64,000 nucleotides of DNA, from positions 273,224-337,223 of the forward strand of contig JACQBA010000012.1 in assembly GCA_016194745.1 (NCBI GenBank), given 5' to 3'. Made by a program: the position numbers and the translations under genes. Numbering within the stretch: position 1 is the stretch's first letter; the number at the start of each line of letters is the position of its first letter. The notes beneath the pieces are model-generated. The model was not told the DNA's origin. It ran no database searches and was given only the letters and a program-made list of their open reading frames with translations. Shown in pieces: positions 45,083 to 53,717 of the stretch. This DNA is from Elusimicrobiota bacterium. Lineage in GTDB: Bacteria; Elusimicrobiota; Elusimicrobia; UBA1565; JACRDR01.

Positions 45083-45631
45083 ATGATGGCGCATGGAGTG
45101 TTGATCGCGGCGATGGCGCTCGCCGCCGTTTCGTTCGGCCGGGCGGCCGCGGCGGCCGGGCCGGCCGTAGACGGACGATGGCCGCTCTTGCTCAATAGGA
45201 TTCGCCACGAGGGGGCGCCTCATCCGCGTAACCCGCCGTGGATGGAGTCCCGCCGCTTCCAGAAGGTCAGCGCGCCGGAAACGGAGAGCCGCACCGCGAA
45301 TTACATCAATCTTTGGGGAGGCCGGGACGAGGACGGCGAGTTCATTCCGGTCTACTCCACGATGAACTCGGAAGTCTGGACCCTGGACGCGGTGGGAAAT
45401 TGGACCATCGACCAGTGGCTGTTCACCAAGCGCCTGGACGGCAGCACGAGCGAGGTGTTTCACCGCAGTTGGAACACCGATCCGCGCGGCATCCAGACCG
45501 TGCCGGACGTCTATCACATCCTGCCGAGAACGGACCAGTCGCCCGAGGATCAGGCGAAGATCGACGCCAAGGAGAACGAGCTGGTCGACTTCTGGCTGAG
45601 CTTCGTGCCGGAAGGCGTTCCGGCCGACTAG
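45083..45631 (+). CDS. Secreted paralog D of the four-gene array
   Basis: 182 aa from ATG 45083, chosen for the GGGGGAA just upstream and the signal peptide that then begins at once (GVLIAAMALAAVSFGRAAAA). Core: WPLLLNRIRHEG, RTANYINLWGGRDEDGEF, MNSEVWTLDAVGNWTIDQWL. The C-terminal phrase is divergent (AKENELVDFWLSFVP). Its stop codon overlaps the stop of the convergent glycine C-acetyltransferase gene by two bases (shared CTAG). Function unknown. Confidence 0.76.
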   Translation: MMAHGVLIAAMALAAVSFGRAAAAAGPAVDGRWPLLLNRIRHEGAPHPRNPPWMESRRFQKVSAPETESRTANYINLWGGRDEDGEFIPVYSTMNSEVWTLDAVGNWTIDQWLFTKRLDGSTSEVFHRSWNTDPRGIQTVPDVYHILPRTDQSPEDQAKIDAKENELVDFWLSFVPEGVPAD

Positions 45632-46830
45632 ATCAGGCCGAGTTCCTTTCCGACCTTCTGGAACTTGGAGAGGGCCTCGTCGAGGTCCTGCGGGGTGTGG
45701 CCGGAGGACACGATCGTCCGCAGACGCTCCCGCCCTTTCGCGACCGTCGGAAAGCCGATCGCGAGCGCGAATACGCCCTCCTCGAACAGCCGGGCGGAGA
45801 ACTTCCTCGCCTTCTCGGTGTCCCCGATGATCACGGGAGTGATCGGCGTCTCGCTCGCGCCGGTGTCGAACCCGGCCTTGCGCAATCCTTCCTTGAAGTG
45901 GCGGGTGTTGCGCCAGAGAGCCTCGATGCGCTGGGGCTCCGATTCGAGTATATCCAGGACCTTGAGGCACGTGGCCACCACCGACGGCGGATGCGAGGAC
46001 GTGAAGAGGAACGGCCGGGACGTGGACACGAGATACTCGCGCATCGCTTGGGTCGAGGCGGCGTAGCCTCCGATCGCTCCGAACGCCTTGGACAAAGTGC
46101 CGATTTGGACCTGGACGCGGTCGCTGAGCCCAAAGTGATCCGGCGTCCCGCGGCCGTTCTTGCCCATGACTCCCGAGGCGTGGGCGTCGTCGACCATCAC
46201 GATCGCGTCGAACCGGTCGGCCAAGGCCATGATGTCGGGCAGGGGCGCCACGTCGCCGTCCATCGAGAAGACGCCGTCCGTGACGATCATCCGGCGCCGG
46301 GCCTGGCGCGACTCCGGCGATTCGAGGATCTTCTCCAGCGCCTTCATGTCCTTATGCGCGTAGATCTTTCGCGGGGACTTGGCGAGGCGGGCGCCGTCGA
46401 TGATGGACGCGTGGTTCAACTCGTCCGAGACGAGGAGGTCCCTTTCGCTCGTCATGAGGCTCTGGCACAGCGCCACGTTCGTCGAGAAGCCGGATTGGAA
46501 CACGATGGAGGCCTCCGTGCCCTTGAAGCGCGCCAAGCGCCGCTCCAACTCCTCGTGGATCGTCATCGTGCCGATGATCGTCCTCACCGCCGCGGTGCCG
46601 ACGCCGTAGCGGTCGATCGCGTCCTTGGCGGCGGCCTTCACCCGCGGATCGTTCGTCAGCGCCAGGTAGTTGTTCGAGGTGAGGTTGATCACCTTCTTGC
46701 CGTCTACGATCGAAACCGGTTCCTGCGGCCCCGACAGCTGGCGCAGCGTGATGTGCCGGTTCTCCTTCTTCAGCGTCTCCAGCTCCGCGTCCAGGAATTC
46801 CAGGTTCCTCATGCCGGCCTCGGTCTTCAT
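45628..46830 (-). CDS. kbl: Glycine C-acetyltransferase (2-amino-3-ketobutyrate CoA ligase)
   Basis: PLP enzyme cleaving 2-amino-3-ketobutyrate with CoA to glycine and acetyl-CoA, second step of threonine breakdown. 400 aa of alpha-oxoamine synthase type. It shows NYLALTNDPRV, GYGV-like YGVGTAAVRTIIGT, VMVDDAHASGVMG, the PLP-lysine loop GTLSKAFGAIGGY (near residue 245) and RPFLFTSSHPP. The ATG overlaps the threonine dehydrogenase stop (ATGA), which identifies it as KBL rather than a biotin or haem enzyme of the same fold. Confidence 0.95.
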   Translation of the reverse strand: MKTEAGMRNLEFLDAELETLKKENRHITLRQLSGPQEPVSIVDGKKVINLTSNNYLALTNDPRVKAAAKDAIDRYGVGTAAVRTIIGTMTIHEELERRLARFKGTEASIVFQSGFSTNVALCQSLMTSERDLLVSDELNHASIIDGARLAKSPRKIYAHKDMKALEKILESPESRQARRRMIVTDGVFSMDGDVAPLPDIMALADRFDAIVMVDDAHASGVMGKNGRGTPDHFGLSDRVQVQIGTLSKAFGAIGGYAASTQAMREYLVSTSRPFLFTSSHPPSVVATCLKVLDILESEPQRIEALWRNTRHFKEGLRKAGFDTGASETPITPVIIGDTEKARKFSARLFEEGVFALAIGFPTVAKGRERLRTIVSSGHTPQDLDEALSKFQKVGKELGLI

Positions 46831-47873
46831 TGGTCCACCTCGAACACCACCTTTCCGGACTTCTTGTCGGTCGCCAGCATCGTGTCGAAGCCGCGCTGAA
46901 AATCCTTGAGCGGATAGACGTGAGTGATCACGGGACGGACGTCGATCTTGCCGGAGCGCAGCAGAGCGTCCATCGTCTCCCACGTGCTCCAGATCTCGCG
47001 CCCGGCGACGCCGTAGACGCGGATGCCCTTGAAGACGATGTCGCGCGACCATTGGATGCTTAGGGCGCCGGGAGGGATGCCGAACGCGGTGAAGCGTCCG
47101 CCGTTGCGGACGATCTCGAGGCCCAATTCGACGGCCGGCGGGGCTCCGGACATCTCGAGGACGACGTCGACGCCGTCCGCCCAGCGCTTTCCGGCCGCCT
47201 TCTTGATGGCCGCCGCGGGATTGTTGCTCGGATCGACGACGGCGTCGGCGCCCATCTTGAGCGCGAGCTTGCGGCGGAACGTGGAGCCCTCGACCGCGAT
47301 GACCGAATCCGCCCCCGACGCGCGGGCGACGGCGATCGCGAAGAGCCCCTGAGGCCCGCAGCCCATGACGACCACGCTCTGTCCCTTCACGGGCTCGCAC
47401 AGCGTGGCGTAGATCGCGTTGCCGAGAGGCTCCATCAGCGAACCGATGTCGACGAGCTTGGCGTCCTTGTGCTTCCAGGCGCAGCGCGCCGGCACTCGCG
47501 CGTATTGGGCGAAGCCGCCTTGCGTGTCGATGCCGATGATCTTGAGGTTCTGGCAGACGTGCCGCTGCCCGCCGCGGCACGGGATGCAATCCCCGCAGAA
47601 CTTGTGGGACTCGACGGAGACGAAGTCGCCGCGTTTGAGTCCCTTCGTCGCCGAGCCGACTTCCTCCACGCGCCCGCAGAACTCGTGGCCGAAGACGAGC
47701 GGCGTCTTGATGCGCGACGGCGCCCAGGACGTCCAGTTGTAGAGCGACATGTCGCTGCCGCAGATCGACGCACGGTGGACCTTGATCAAGACTTCGTCCT
47801 TGGCGATCTCGGGCGTCTCGGCGCGTACCAGGCGCGCGCCGATGCCCGGCTCCGTCTTCGAAATGGCAAGCAT
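46827..47873 (-). CDS. tdh: L-threonine 3-dehydrogenase
   Basis: Zinc-dependent NAD dehydrogenase that oxidises threonine to 2-amino-3-ketobutyrate. 348 aa. Catalytic-zinc residues lie in ASICGSDMSLYNW and GHEFCGRV. The structural-zinc cysteines are CGDCIPCRGGQRHVC, and the Rossmann motif is VVMGCGPQGLFAIAVA. It sits between proline dehydrogenase and KBL with 3-base and overlapping junctions, and KBL uses its product. Confidence 0.94.
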   Translation of the reverse strand: MLAISKTEPGIGARLVRAETPEIAKDEVLIKVHRASICGSDMSLYNWTSWAPSRIKTPLVFGHEFCGRVEEVGSATKGLKRGDFVSVESHKFCGDCIPCRGGQRHVCQNLKIIGIDTQGGFAQYARVPARCAWKHKDAKLVDIGSLMEPLGNAIYATLCEPVKGQSVVVMGCGPQGLFAIAVARASGADSVIAVEGSTFRRKLALKMGADAVVDPSNNPAAAIKKAAGKRWADGVDVVLEMSGAPPAVELGLEIVRNGGRFTAFGIPPGALSIQWSRDIVFKGIRVYGVAGREIWSTWETMDALLRSGKIDVRPVITHVYPLKDFQRGFDTMLATDKKSGKVVFEVDQ

Positions 47874-47876
47874 CGG

Positions 47877-48716
47877 TCAGTCTCCCAGCACGCTCCGCAA
47901 GGCGAAGACGAGATTCTCCTTCCTCTCGCGGATGCGGCGATAGTAGTAGGGGAACCAATGGGTCCCGTACGGTACGTAGATGCGGACGTTGTAGCCCTCG
48001 CTTACGAGCTCGTGCCACCGCTTGCGGCGCACGCCGAAGAGCATCTGGAACTCGAATTCGTCCTTCGTCCGGCCGAATTCCTTGACGGCCGCCGCGGCCG
48101 CGGCGATGCGGTCGTCGTCGTGCGTGGCGATGGCCGGATAGCTCCCGCCGTTGAGAAGCATGCGCGCGAGCTCGTCGTAGCTGCGGTTGATCTCTTCCTT
48201 GTCCTGCAGCGCGACCGAGGCGGGCTCCTTGTACGCCCCTTTGCATAGGCGTACGCGCGCTCCCGCCTTGACGAGGCGCTCGATGTCGCCTTTGCTGCGT
48301 CGAAGGTACGCCTGAATGACGATGCCGACGTTCTTGCGCTTATCGAAGACGTCGAGAAAGAGGTCGAGGGTCCTCTGCGTGTAGCCCGAGCCTTCCATGT
48401 CGATGCGCACGAAATTCTTGCGTTCCGCGGCGGCGTCCAGGATGCGCGTCAGGTGCTCGCGCGCGAGCGTCTCGTCGAGATTGAAGCCGAGCTGCGTGAG
48501 CTTGAGGCTGACGTTGCAGTCGAGGTTCGCGGCCGCGAGATGACGGAGCACGCCCTCGATCTCGCGCGCCGAGGCGGCCGCCTGCTCCTTGCTGCGGCAT
48601 TCTTCTCCCAAATAGTCGAGCGTCGCCTTCAGCCCGTCCTCGTTGAGGTGGTGCACCGCGTCGAGGGCTTCTTCCGACGTCGTTCCGGCGACGAAGCGGC
48701 GAACGAACGGGATCAC
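47877..48716 (-). CDS. Proline dehydrogenase (monofunctional, FAD)
   Basis: 279 aa, short Deinococcus/Gram-positive-type PRODH barrel. It oxidises proline to pyrroline-5-carboxylate. Visible motifs are RIDMEGSGYTQRTLDLF, ARVRLCKGAYKEPASV, AIATHDD, FEFQMLFGVRRKRW and VRIYVPYGTHWFPYYYRRIRERKEN. It starts the minus-strand PRODH-tdh-kbl operon for amino-acid breakdown. The partner pyrroline-5-carboxylate dehydrogenase is not in this window. Confidence 0.93.
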   Translation of the reverse strand: MIPFVRRFVAGTTSEEALDAVHHLNEDGLKATLDYLGEECRSKEQAAASAREIEGVLRHLAAANLDCNVSLKLTQLGFNLDETLAREHLTRILDAAAERKNFVRIDMEGSGYTQRTLDLFLDVFDKRKNVGIVIQAYLRRSKGDIERLVKAGARVRLCKGAYKEPASVALQDKEEINRSYDELARMLLNGGSYPAIATHDDDRIAAAAAAVKEFGRTKDEFEFQMLFGVRRKRWHELVSEGYNVRIYVPYGTHWFPYYYRRIRERKENLVFALRSVLGD

Positions 48717-48842
48717 GAGGCCATTCTACCGAATATGGGCCGTCCGAGAGAAGCCGGAAGGCAGAAAGACCCGGGCCCCCGTGGGTCGATTATCGACACC
48801 TTGAGGACCGTAGGGCCTAAATCGCGAGATCGGGACGCGGGG

Positions 48843-48848
48843 TATAAT
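48843..48848 (+). promoter_or_regulatory. -10 box before the MFS/HAD pair
   Basis: A perfect TATAAT lies 33 bases upstream of the MFS start, preceded by a GC-rich stretch (GACGCGGGG). No good -35 is visible at 16-18 bases; a TAGGGCC phrase resembling the TAGGCC element is at 48811-48817. Confidence 0.45.
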
Positions 48849-48880
48849 CTAGGCCGTCGCTCCAAGCACTGGGAGGATTC

Positions 48881-51676
48881 ATGCCTTTGCCACGCCTGCG
48901 CACCGTCCGGGGGCTCGTCGCCACCCTCCTTTCCTCTATAATCGTCCTCCTGTCTCCCGGATTGGCCGGCTACCGGGCCTTCGGGCAGGCCACCCCGGCG
49001 AGCGTCGCGGTAGGAGCCAACGCGGGCCACGGCGTGCTCGCGATCCCGTATTCGCTTACCTCGTCGTTCTCGCTCGCCTCCGGAATCCCCGGCTCGTCGC
49101 TCAATTCCTTGTCCCTATCAGGCCCTGAGCTCGGAAGCGGCCACGCCGCGGGCTTGTCGCTCGCGTCGCCGTCCGCGGGCCTCGGTTCCCGCAGTTTGTC
49201 GCTCGCGTCGCCGTCCGCCGGCCTCGGTTCCGGCAGCTTGTCGCGCGCGGCCACGCTCGGCGGGCTGGAGCGTCTCGTCTCGCCCGCGTTCGGGATCAAA
49301 TCCTCCGACGATCGTTCCGGGCCCGCGTCGACCTCGCAGGACGGCGGTGGACCCCTGACCGTGTCGGCCTCCGTCGCGCGGGAGGCGAAGGTCGTCACCG
49401 GCGACGCCGAAGCCGTCCGCGGCGATCTCGCGGCCGCTCAATCGCCCGCGTCGGACGCGTCCGGCTCGAGCTGGTCCTTGCGCCGCATCTTCGACAAGAT
49501 CCTGCGCCGGGCCTCGCCAAGCGCGGTCGCGCCGGCGACTGATGTTTCCGGCGCGGCGCTCGTCTCCGCCGGCGGCGCCGAGGCGGCGCTTCGTCCTTCC
49601 CGCGACGCGGCGGCGGACGCCAAGCCCGCCGCAGGGGTCCCCGTCCCCGCCGTCAAGGAGGGCGGACGCGGCGACGCGTCGCCGTATTACAAGGCGGAGC
49701 TGGAGAAGGCCGAATGGGGCCTGATGCTCGAGCGCCTCTTCGGTCTGGCGTCCTTGTCGATCGGAATGGTCGCTTACCCGCTGTTCGTCATCAGCGCCGT
49801 CGGCGCCGGGCACTTCCTCGTCCTCTCGGCGATCGGCGCGGTGGTCGGCGTCCCGCTCGCGATCCTGGCCGGCAAGGTCGGCGACCTGATGCCCCTCAAG
49901 AAGTACACGCTCTTCAACATCGACCTCCGCGCGGGCATCTCGGTCGCGCAGGCGGTCTTCTACGCGATGGACTGGCTTTCCTTCGGCTCGCTCCTATTCC
50001 TGACCATCTTGAGCACGTGGCAGTTCCAGACGTTGTTCTCGAACACCTTCGCGCTCCAGGCCGAGCTGACCGGGCCCGACAAGAACAAGGTGCGGGCGAC
50101 CGAGGCGAAGATCCGGATGGCGACGATCTTCACGACGGTCGGCGTCAGCTTGTTCCTCAGCGCTCCGCTCGTCAGGGAACTCGGCTTCTTCTGGATATTC
50201 ATGCTGACGGGCGCCATCCAGCTCTTGTCGCACCCGGCGCTCCACTGGGCGCTGCCGAGCCATGGGCGCATGATCCAATCGAAGCTGCCGTCGTGGGCGC
50301 AGGCGAAGGCCGCGGTCGCGGCATGGTTCCGGACATTCGGCGCCGCGATCCGGCGCACGTTCGTGCGCGAGCCCAAGCCGTCCGACGAGTCCGCTTCGGC
50401 CGGGCGCCTGCGCGCCGCGGCCGAGTCGTTCGGCCTCAAGAAGTTGGTCTTGTCCAGCACCGCGGTCGCACTCGCGACGTTCGCCTTCTTCGTGCCGATC
50501 CCGCTGCTGCCCTTCCTTCTGTATGAACCCGTCCCGCTCGTGGCGATCGCGGGGGCGATCATCTGGCAGATGAAGGGTTTTCAGTTGATCAAATCGAATC
50601 CGCTCGTCTTAGCGAGCCTCGGCTTCGTATTGATCGGCGCGTTCATCGAAGTGCCGCTCCGGGGTTCGGCCCTGGGCGTCATCTCGACGGAGCTGGCGAA
50701 GGGCACGGCCGAAGCGGCGGCGATGCTTGGCGCCCTGGTCGCGGCGTTTTATCTTGGCCAGCTGCCTTCCGGGACCGGCATGCTCGAGGCGAAGCAGACC
50801 GTCATGAAGAAACTCTTCGGCGGCCAAGGCATCAACTTTCGCAACATGATGAAGTGGATCGGAGGCGGCGTCGTCGCTTGGTGGATGGCGTTCGTCCTCC
50901 TGCCGAAGGGGGTCCTCGCCGCCGGAGTGGCGAGCGCCGCCGCGTTCGCCGCGTCGATCCCGATGGCCCTGGCAGCGAGCATCGCCATCCCGGCGACCTT
51001 GTTGGGGCTCATGATCGCCGTTGGACTCGGACTGTCTCCGACGATGAACCCGAATAAATCCATGCTCAAGAGCGGCGCATTCGTCGCGGGCGCGCTTGCT
51101 GCAGGCGCGCTCGTGTGGCAGTTGCCGGCGCTTGCCGCCGCGCTTCTCGCCGCGCCGTCGGCCATCCTCGCGTGGGGTTCGACGGCGGCTCTCGCGGCCG
51201 CCGTGATGGCCGGGTACTTCGCGCTCCACAAGCTCTCGCCGAAGCTGAGCGACAGTCGGTGGATGCTCGTCGAGGCGGGGGCGCTCGCCTTCATGACCCT
51301 GCCGCTCTTCTTCTGGGGTCAGCCGTGGGCGCTGTACCTTTCGCTCGCCGTCTTCGGCTTCGCGTTGAACGGCTCGCAGCGCATGGTCAGCGCGACGTTC
51401 TCCGCCGAGACGAAGAAGGCCTATCCGGATCAGTTCCAGTTCATCAACGGCATCCGACAGGCATTCTTCGGGATCACCACCGCGGTGGCGTACTCCATCC
51501 AGGCCTTGTCGAAGAAGGTGCCCGCGCTGTGGGGCGGGACGTCGGCCTATCCGTTTACGTGGTACGTCATCGCGGCGATCTACCTTGCGTTCGCCGTGGC
51601 CTTCGTGAAGGGAAGCCGTATGTTCGAAACGGCGAAGGCCGAGCAGGCGAAAATTCCGACCGCCAAGCCGAAGTGA
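48881..51676 (+). CDS. MFS-type transporter with a long secreted-type N-terminus
   Basis: 931 aa in two parts. Residues 1-270 begin with a signal-like helix (GLVATLLSSIIVLLSPGLAG) and continue as a low-complexity Ser/Gly/Ala-rich segment. That segment includes a 14-residue tandem repeat (LSLASPSAGLGS) and has no predicted fold. From about residue 275 on there are many hydrophobic helices with an MFS-like order (LFGLASLSIGMVAYPLFV, GVPLAILAGKVGDLMPLKK). The second half ends in KGSRMFETAKAEQAK. The extension would lie outside the inner membrane. A secreted HAD-like gene is coupled to it (GTGA overlap). Substrate unknown. Confidence 0.78.
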   Translation: MPLPRLRTVRGLVATLLSSIIVLLSPGLAGYRAFGQATPASVAVGANAGHGVLAIPYSLTSSFSLASGIPGSSLNSLSLSGPELGSGHAAGLSLASPSAGLGSRSLSLASPSAGLGSGSLSRAATLGGLERLVSPAFGIKSSDDRSGPASTSQDGGGPLTVSASVAREAKVVTGDAEAVRGDLAAAQSPASDASGSSWSLRRIFDKILRRASPSAVAPATDVSGAALVSAGGAEAALRPSRDAAADAKPAAGVPVPAVKEGGRGDASPYYKAELEKAEWGLMLERLFGLASLSIGMVAYPLFVISAVGAGHFLVLSAIGAVVGVPLAILAGKVGDLMPLKKYTLFNIDLRAGISVAQAVFYAMDWLSFGSLLFLTILSTWQFQTLFSNTFALQAELTGPDKNKVRATEAKIRMATIFTTVGVSLFLSAPLVRELGFFWIFMLTGAIQLLSHPALHWALPSHGRMIQSKLPSWAQAKAAVAAWFRTFGAAIRRTFVREPKPSDESASAGRLRAAAESFGLKKLVLSSTAVALATFAFFVPIPLLPFLLYEPVPLVAIAGAIIWQMKGFQLIKSNPLVLASLGFVLIGAFIEVPLRGSALGVISTELAKGTAEAAAMLGALVAAFYLGQLPSGTGMLEAKQTVMKKLFGGQGINFRNMMKWIGGGVVAWWMAFVLLPKGVLAAGVASAAAFAASIPMALAASIAIPATLLGLMIAVGLGLSPTMNPNKSMLKSGAFVAGALAAGALVWQLPALAAALLAAPSAILAWGSTAALAAAVMAGYFALHKLSPKLSDSRWMLVEAGALAFMTLPLFFWGQPWALYLSLAVFGFALNGSQRMVSATFSAETKKAYPDQFQFINGIRQAFFGITTAVAYSIQALSKKVPALWGGTSAYPFTWYVIAAIYLAFAVAFVKGSRMFETAKAEQAKIPTAKPK
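49154..49237 (+). repeat. 42-bp tandem repeat inside the MFS N-terminus
   Basis: Two nearly identical 42-base units (starting at 49154 and 49196) encode two copies of LSLASPSAGLGSxS. The near identity at DNA level suggests a recent, possibly slippage-prone, duplication. Confidence 0.75.
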
Positions 51677-53604
51677 AGCGCTCCGTCGTGGCGTGGGCCG
51701 CTCCCGTGGCGCTGCTCTCGATCCTCGTTCCTCGCCCGACGCCGGGATTCTCGCAGGCTTTCGAAGTGAACGCGGCCGCCGCGTCGGCTCGCGCGCCGGG
51801 GGTCGGCGTTTCGGCAATCGTCCCCGCGCTCGGACTGACGCCGCTCGGGCTCTCTCCGTCCGCCATCGGGATGGTATCGGATCCGGGGCTCGCGCTTGAG
51901 TTTCGCTCGCTCGGCATTGCGTCGGAGCGGCTAGCCGTCTCGGCGGCGCGTCTCGCGTCCGATGCGTCTGCGCGCCTCGGGGGAGGGATCCTTCTCCGAA
52001 CGCCCGCCTTCGGGATTCGGAACGCGGCGTCCGACGACGCTCCGGAGCCGGCCGGCGATTCGGTCCGCCGCGCCGCGGGCGAAGTCTCTCGGATCGGAGT
52101 CGAGGCGGGCGTCGGCGTCGACGCGGCGCGGCGAAGCGGCGCGTCCCTCTCGACGGCCCATCACGGCGCAGAGTCGGCGTTTGCCGCGCTTCATGACGGC
52201 GAGCGGACGCAGTCCGGCGACGTCACGGCCGGGGCTTCGTCGCCCGTGCCGAACGATCTCGCGCTGTCAAGACGCGCGCCGGGAGCCGAAGGCCAGATCC
52301 GCTTCGGCACGGTACCGAGCCCGCTGTTTCACCGTCCGATGCCCTCCGTTCCGGAGGGCTACGACCGGGAAGCCCTGTCCCACTGGGGGAAGCGGACGGG
52401 TCTGAGGCTTATCGAGGGCATCTGGGGCGTGCGCTACAGCGCTCCGGCCGTCGGCCCCGCGCTGACGGAGATGGCGCTCCGCGACGTCGCCGCCAAGCGG
52501 GCCATTTTCCTGGATCTTCACGACACGCTGGTAGACAAAGACGACGACATTTCCGCGGAGATGATCGAACGGATCGCCGCCGCGCGCCGCGCGGGCAAGG
52601 TCGTCGCCTTGATCACGGACGGGATCACCGACAAGTCTCTCAACCCCGAATTGCGCACGATCTTCGAATCGCTGGCGGCGGTCCCGGGCGCGGCATGGCA
52701 AGGCGTGTACGTCGCGGCGGACGGAGGGGGGCGGATTTATCGCTATCAGCCGACGGGCGAGCTCAAGCTGCTTCATGCCGCCAAGACCCTTGAGAGAGCC
52801 GAATTGGATCGGCTCGACCTCGCGATCCGCGCGGCGCGCCTGAGGACCATCCGCAGGATCGGGGACATCTTCGGAGACCGGCCGACGGCCAAAACGCAGT
52901 TCAAGCTGCCCTATACGTTCATCCAGGAGTTCGAATTGCCGCCCACTGCGGGGAACAAGGGGGTCGCCTGGCTCTGGGCCGCGGCCGGGATCTTCAAGCA
53001 GGAATTGCGCCGCGCCGGGTTCCCGTACGAGCTCCAGTTGCGGATCCCGAGGAACCCGGCGCATCGGCCATATCTCATACTATCGATGATCGATAAATCG
53101 TATGCGGTGTCCTGGATCGCCGAGGCGGAGACGCTCGCGGCCCGCGACGCGGCGGGCGTGGGCGACAATCCATATTACCCGAAGCATGGGCGCGCTCCCG
53201 GGTGGGTCCACAGGCTCGCGGAGCGCTTGAGCGGGCGGGCGATCCCCGAGACGGCCAACGACACGGACCGGTTCATGGAAGTCGGCCTTCCCGGCATGCT
53301 GATGCTCGCCGTCGGCCGATACGCCCCCCCGAGAGCCAACGTGATTCTCTTTCCTGAAAAGGGTCCGGCCATGACGGGGCGAATCCTAGAGGCGTTCGCC
53401 TCCCGTCCGTACAAGGCTCCGGAACCCCCGGCGGTGACGGGACGCGACATAGTGCGCGGCGCGGGAGCGGCGGTAGTGATCGCCGCGACGCTCCTACTGA
53501 TCTCCTTTCTCTACTTCAGCTTCTTCACGAGTTCCGGTCTCCACCCGGGAGCGGCCGTCGAATACGGTCCCTCCCTGGAACAACTGTTCGGCCCCCACCG
53601 GTAG
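51673..53604 (+). CDS. Secreted/membrane-anchored HAD-like hydrolase
   Basis: 643 aa from the GTG overlapping the MFS stop (GTGA). A signal peptide (VVAWAAPVALLSILVPRP) leads to about 230 residues of low-complexity Ala/Ser-rich sequence. Then comes a HAD-type core with motif I DLHDTLV (Asp281, Asp284), VALITDGIT as motif II candidate and GVGDNPYYPKHG later. A transmembrane helix (AAVVIAATLLLISFLYFSFF) lies near the C-terminus. HAD enzymes are usually cytoplasmic phosphatases; an exported one with a C-terminal anchor is unusual. Substrate unknown; coupling suggests it works with the transporter. Confidence 0.7.
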   Translation: MKRSVVAWAAPVALLSILVPRPTPGFSQAFEVNAAAASARAPGVGVSAIVPALGLTPLGLSPSAIGMVSDPGLALEFRSLGIASERLAVSAARLASDASARLGGGILLRTPAFGIRNAASDDAPEPAGDSVRRAAGEVSRIGVEAGVGVDAARRSGASLSTAHHGAESAFAALHDGERTQSGDVTAGASSPVPNDLALSRRAPGAEGQIRFGTVPSPLFHRPMPSVPEGYDREALSHWGKRTGLRLIEGIWGVRYSAPAVGPALTEMALRDVAAKRAIFLDLHDTLVDKDDDISAEMIERIAAARRAGKVVALITDGITDKSLNPELRTIFESLAAVPGAAWQGVYVAADGGGRIYRYQPTGELKLLHAAKTLERAELDRLDLAIRAARLRTIRRIGDIFGDRPTAKTQFKLPYTFIQEFELPPTAGNKGVAWLWAAAGIFKQELRRAGFPYELQLRIPRNPAHRPYLILSMIDKSYAVSWIAEAETLAARDAAGVGDNPYYPKHGRAPGWVHRLAERLSGRAIPETANDTDRFMEVGLPGMLMLAVGRYAPPRANVILFPEKGPAMTGRILEAFASRPYKAPEPPAVTGRDIVRGAGAAVVIAATLLLISFLYFSFFTSSGLHPGAAVEYGPSLEQLFGPHR

Positions 53605-53626
53605 GGTCGGCGTAACCAAAGCCGCC

Positions 53627-53655
53627 TTGACAAAACGGGGTCTACCCCCTACCCT
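53627..53655 (+). promoter_or_regulatory. Promoter of the sensor kinase/LysM-FecR operon
   Basis: TTGACA (53627-53632), 17-base spacer containing CCCCC, TACCCT (53650-53655), then TAG. It matches the FecR/giant operon promoter at 12050-12078 in both boxes, spacer length and the shared CCTTAG. Confidence 0.7.
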
Positions 53656-53717
53656 TAGAACGTCACATTTCTCTAGATAATCCCAGTGTTCTTGGCCATC
53701 GGTAAAGGAGAATCTCG

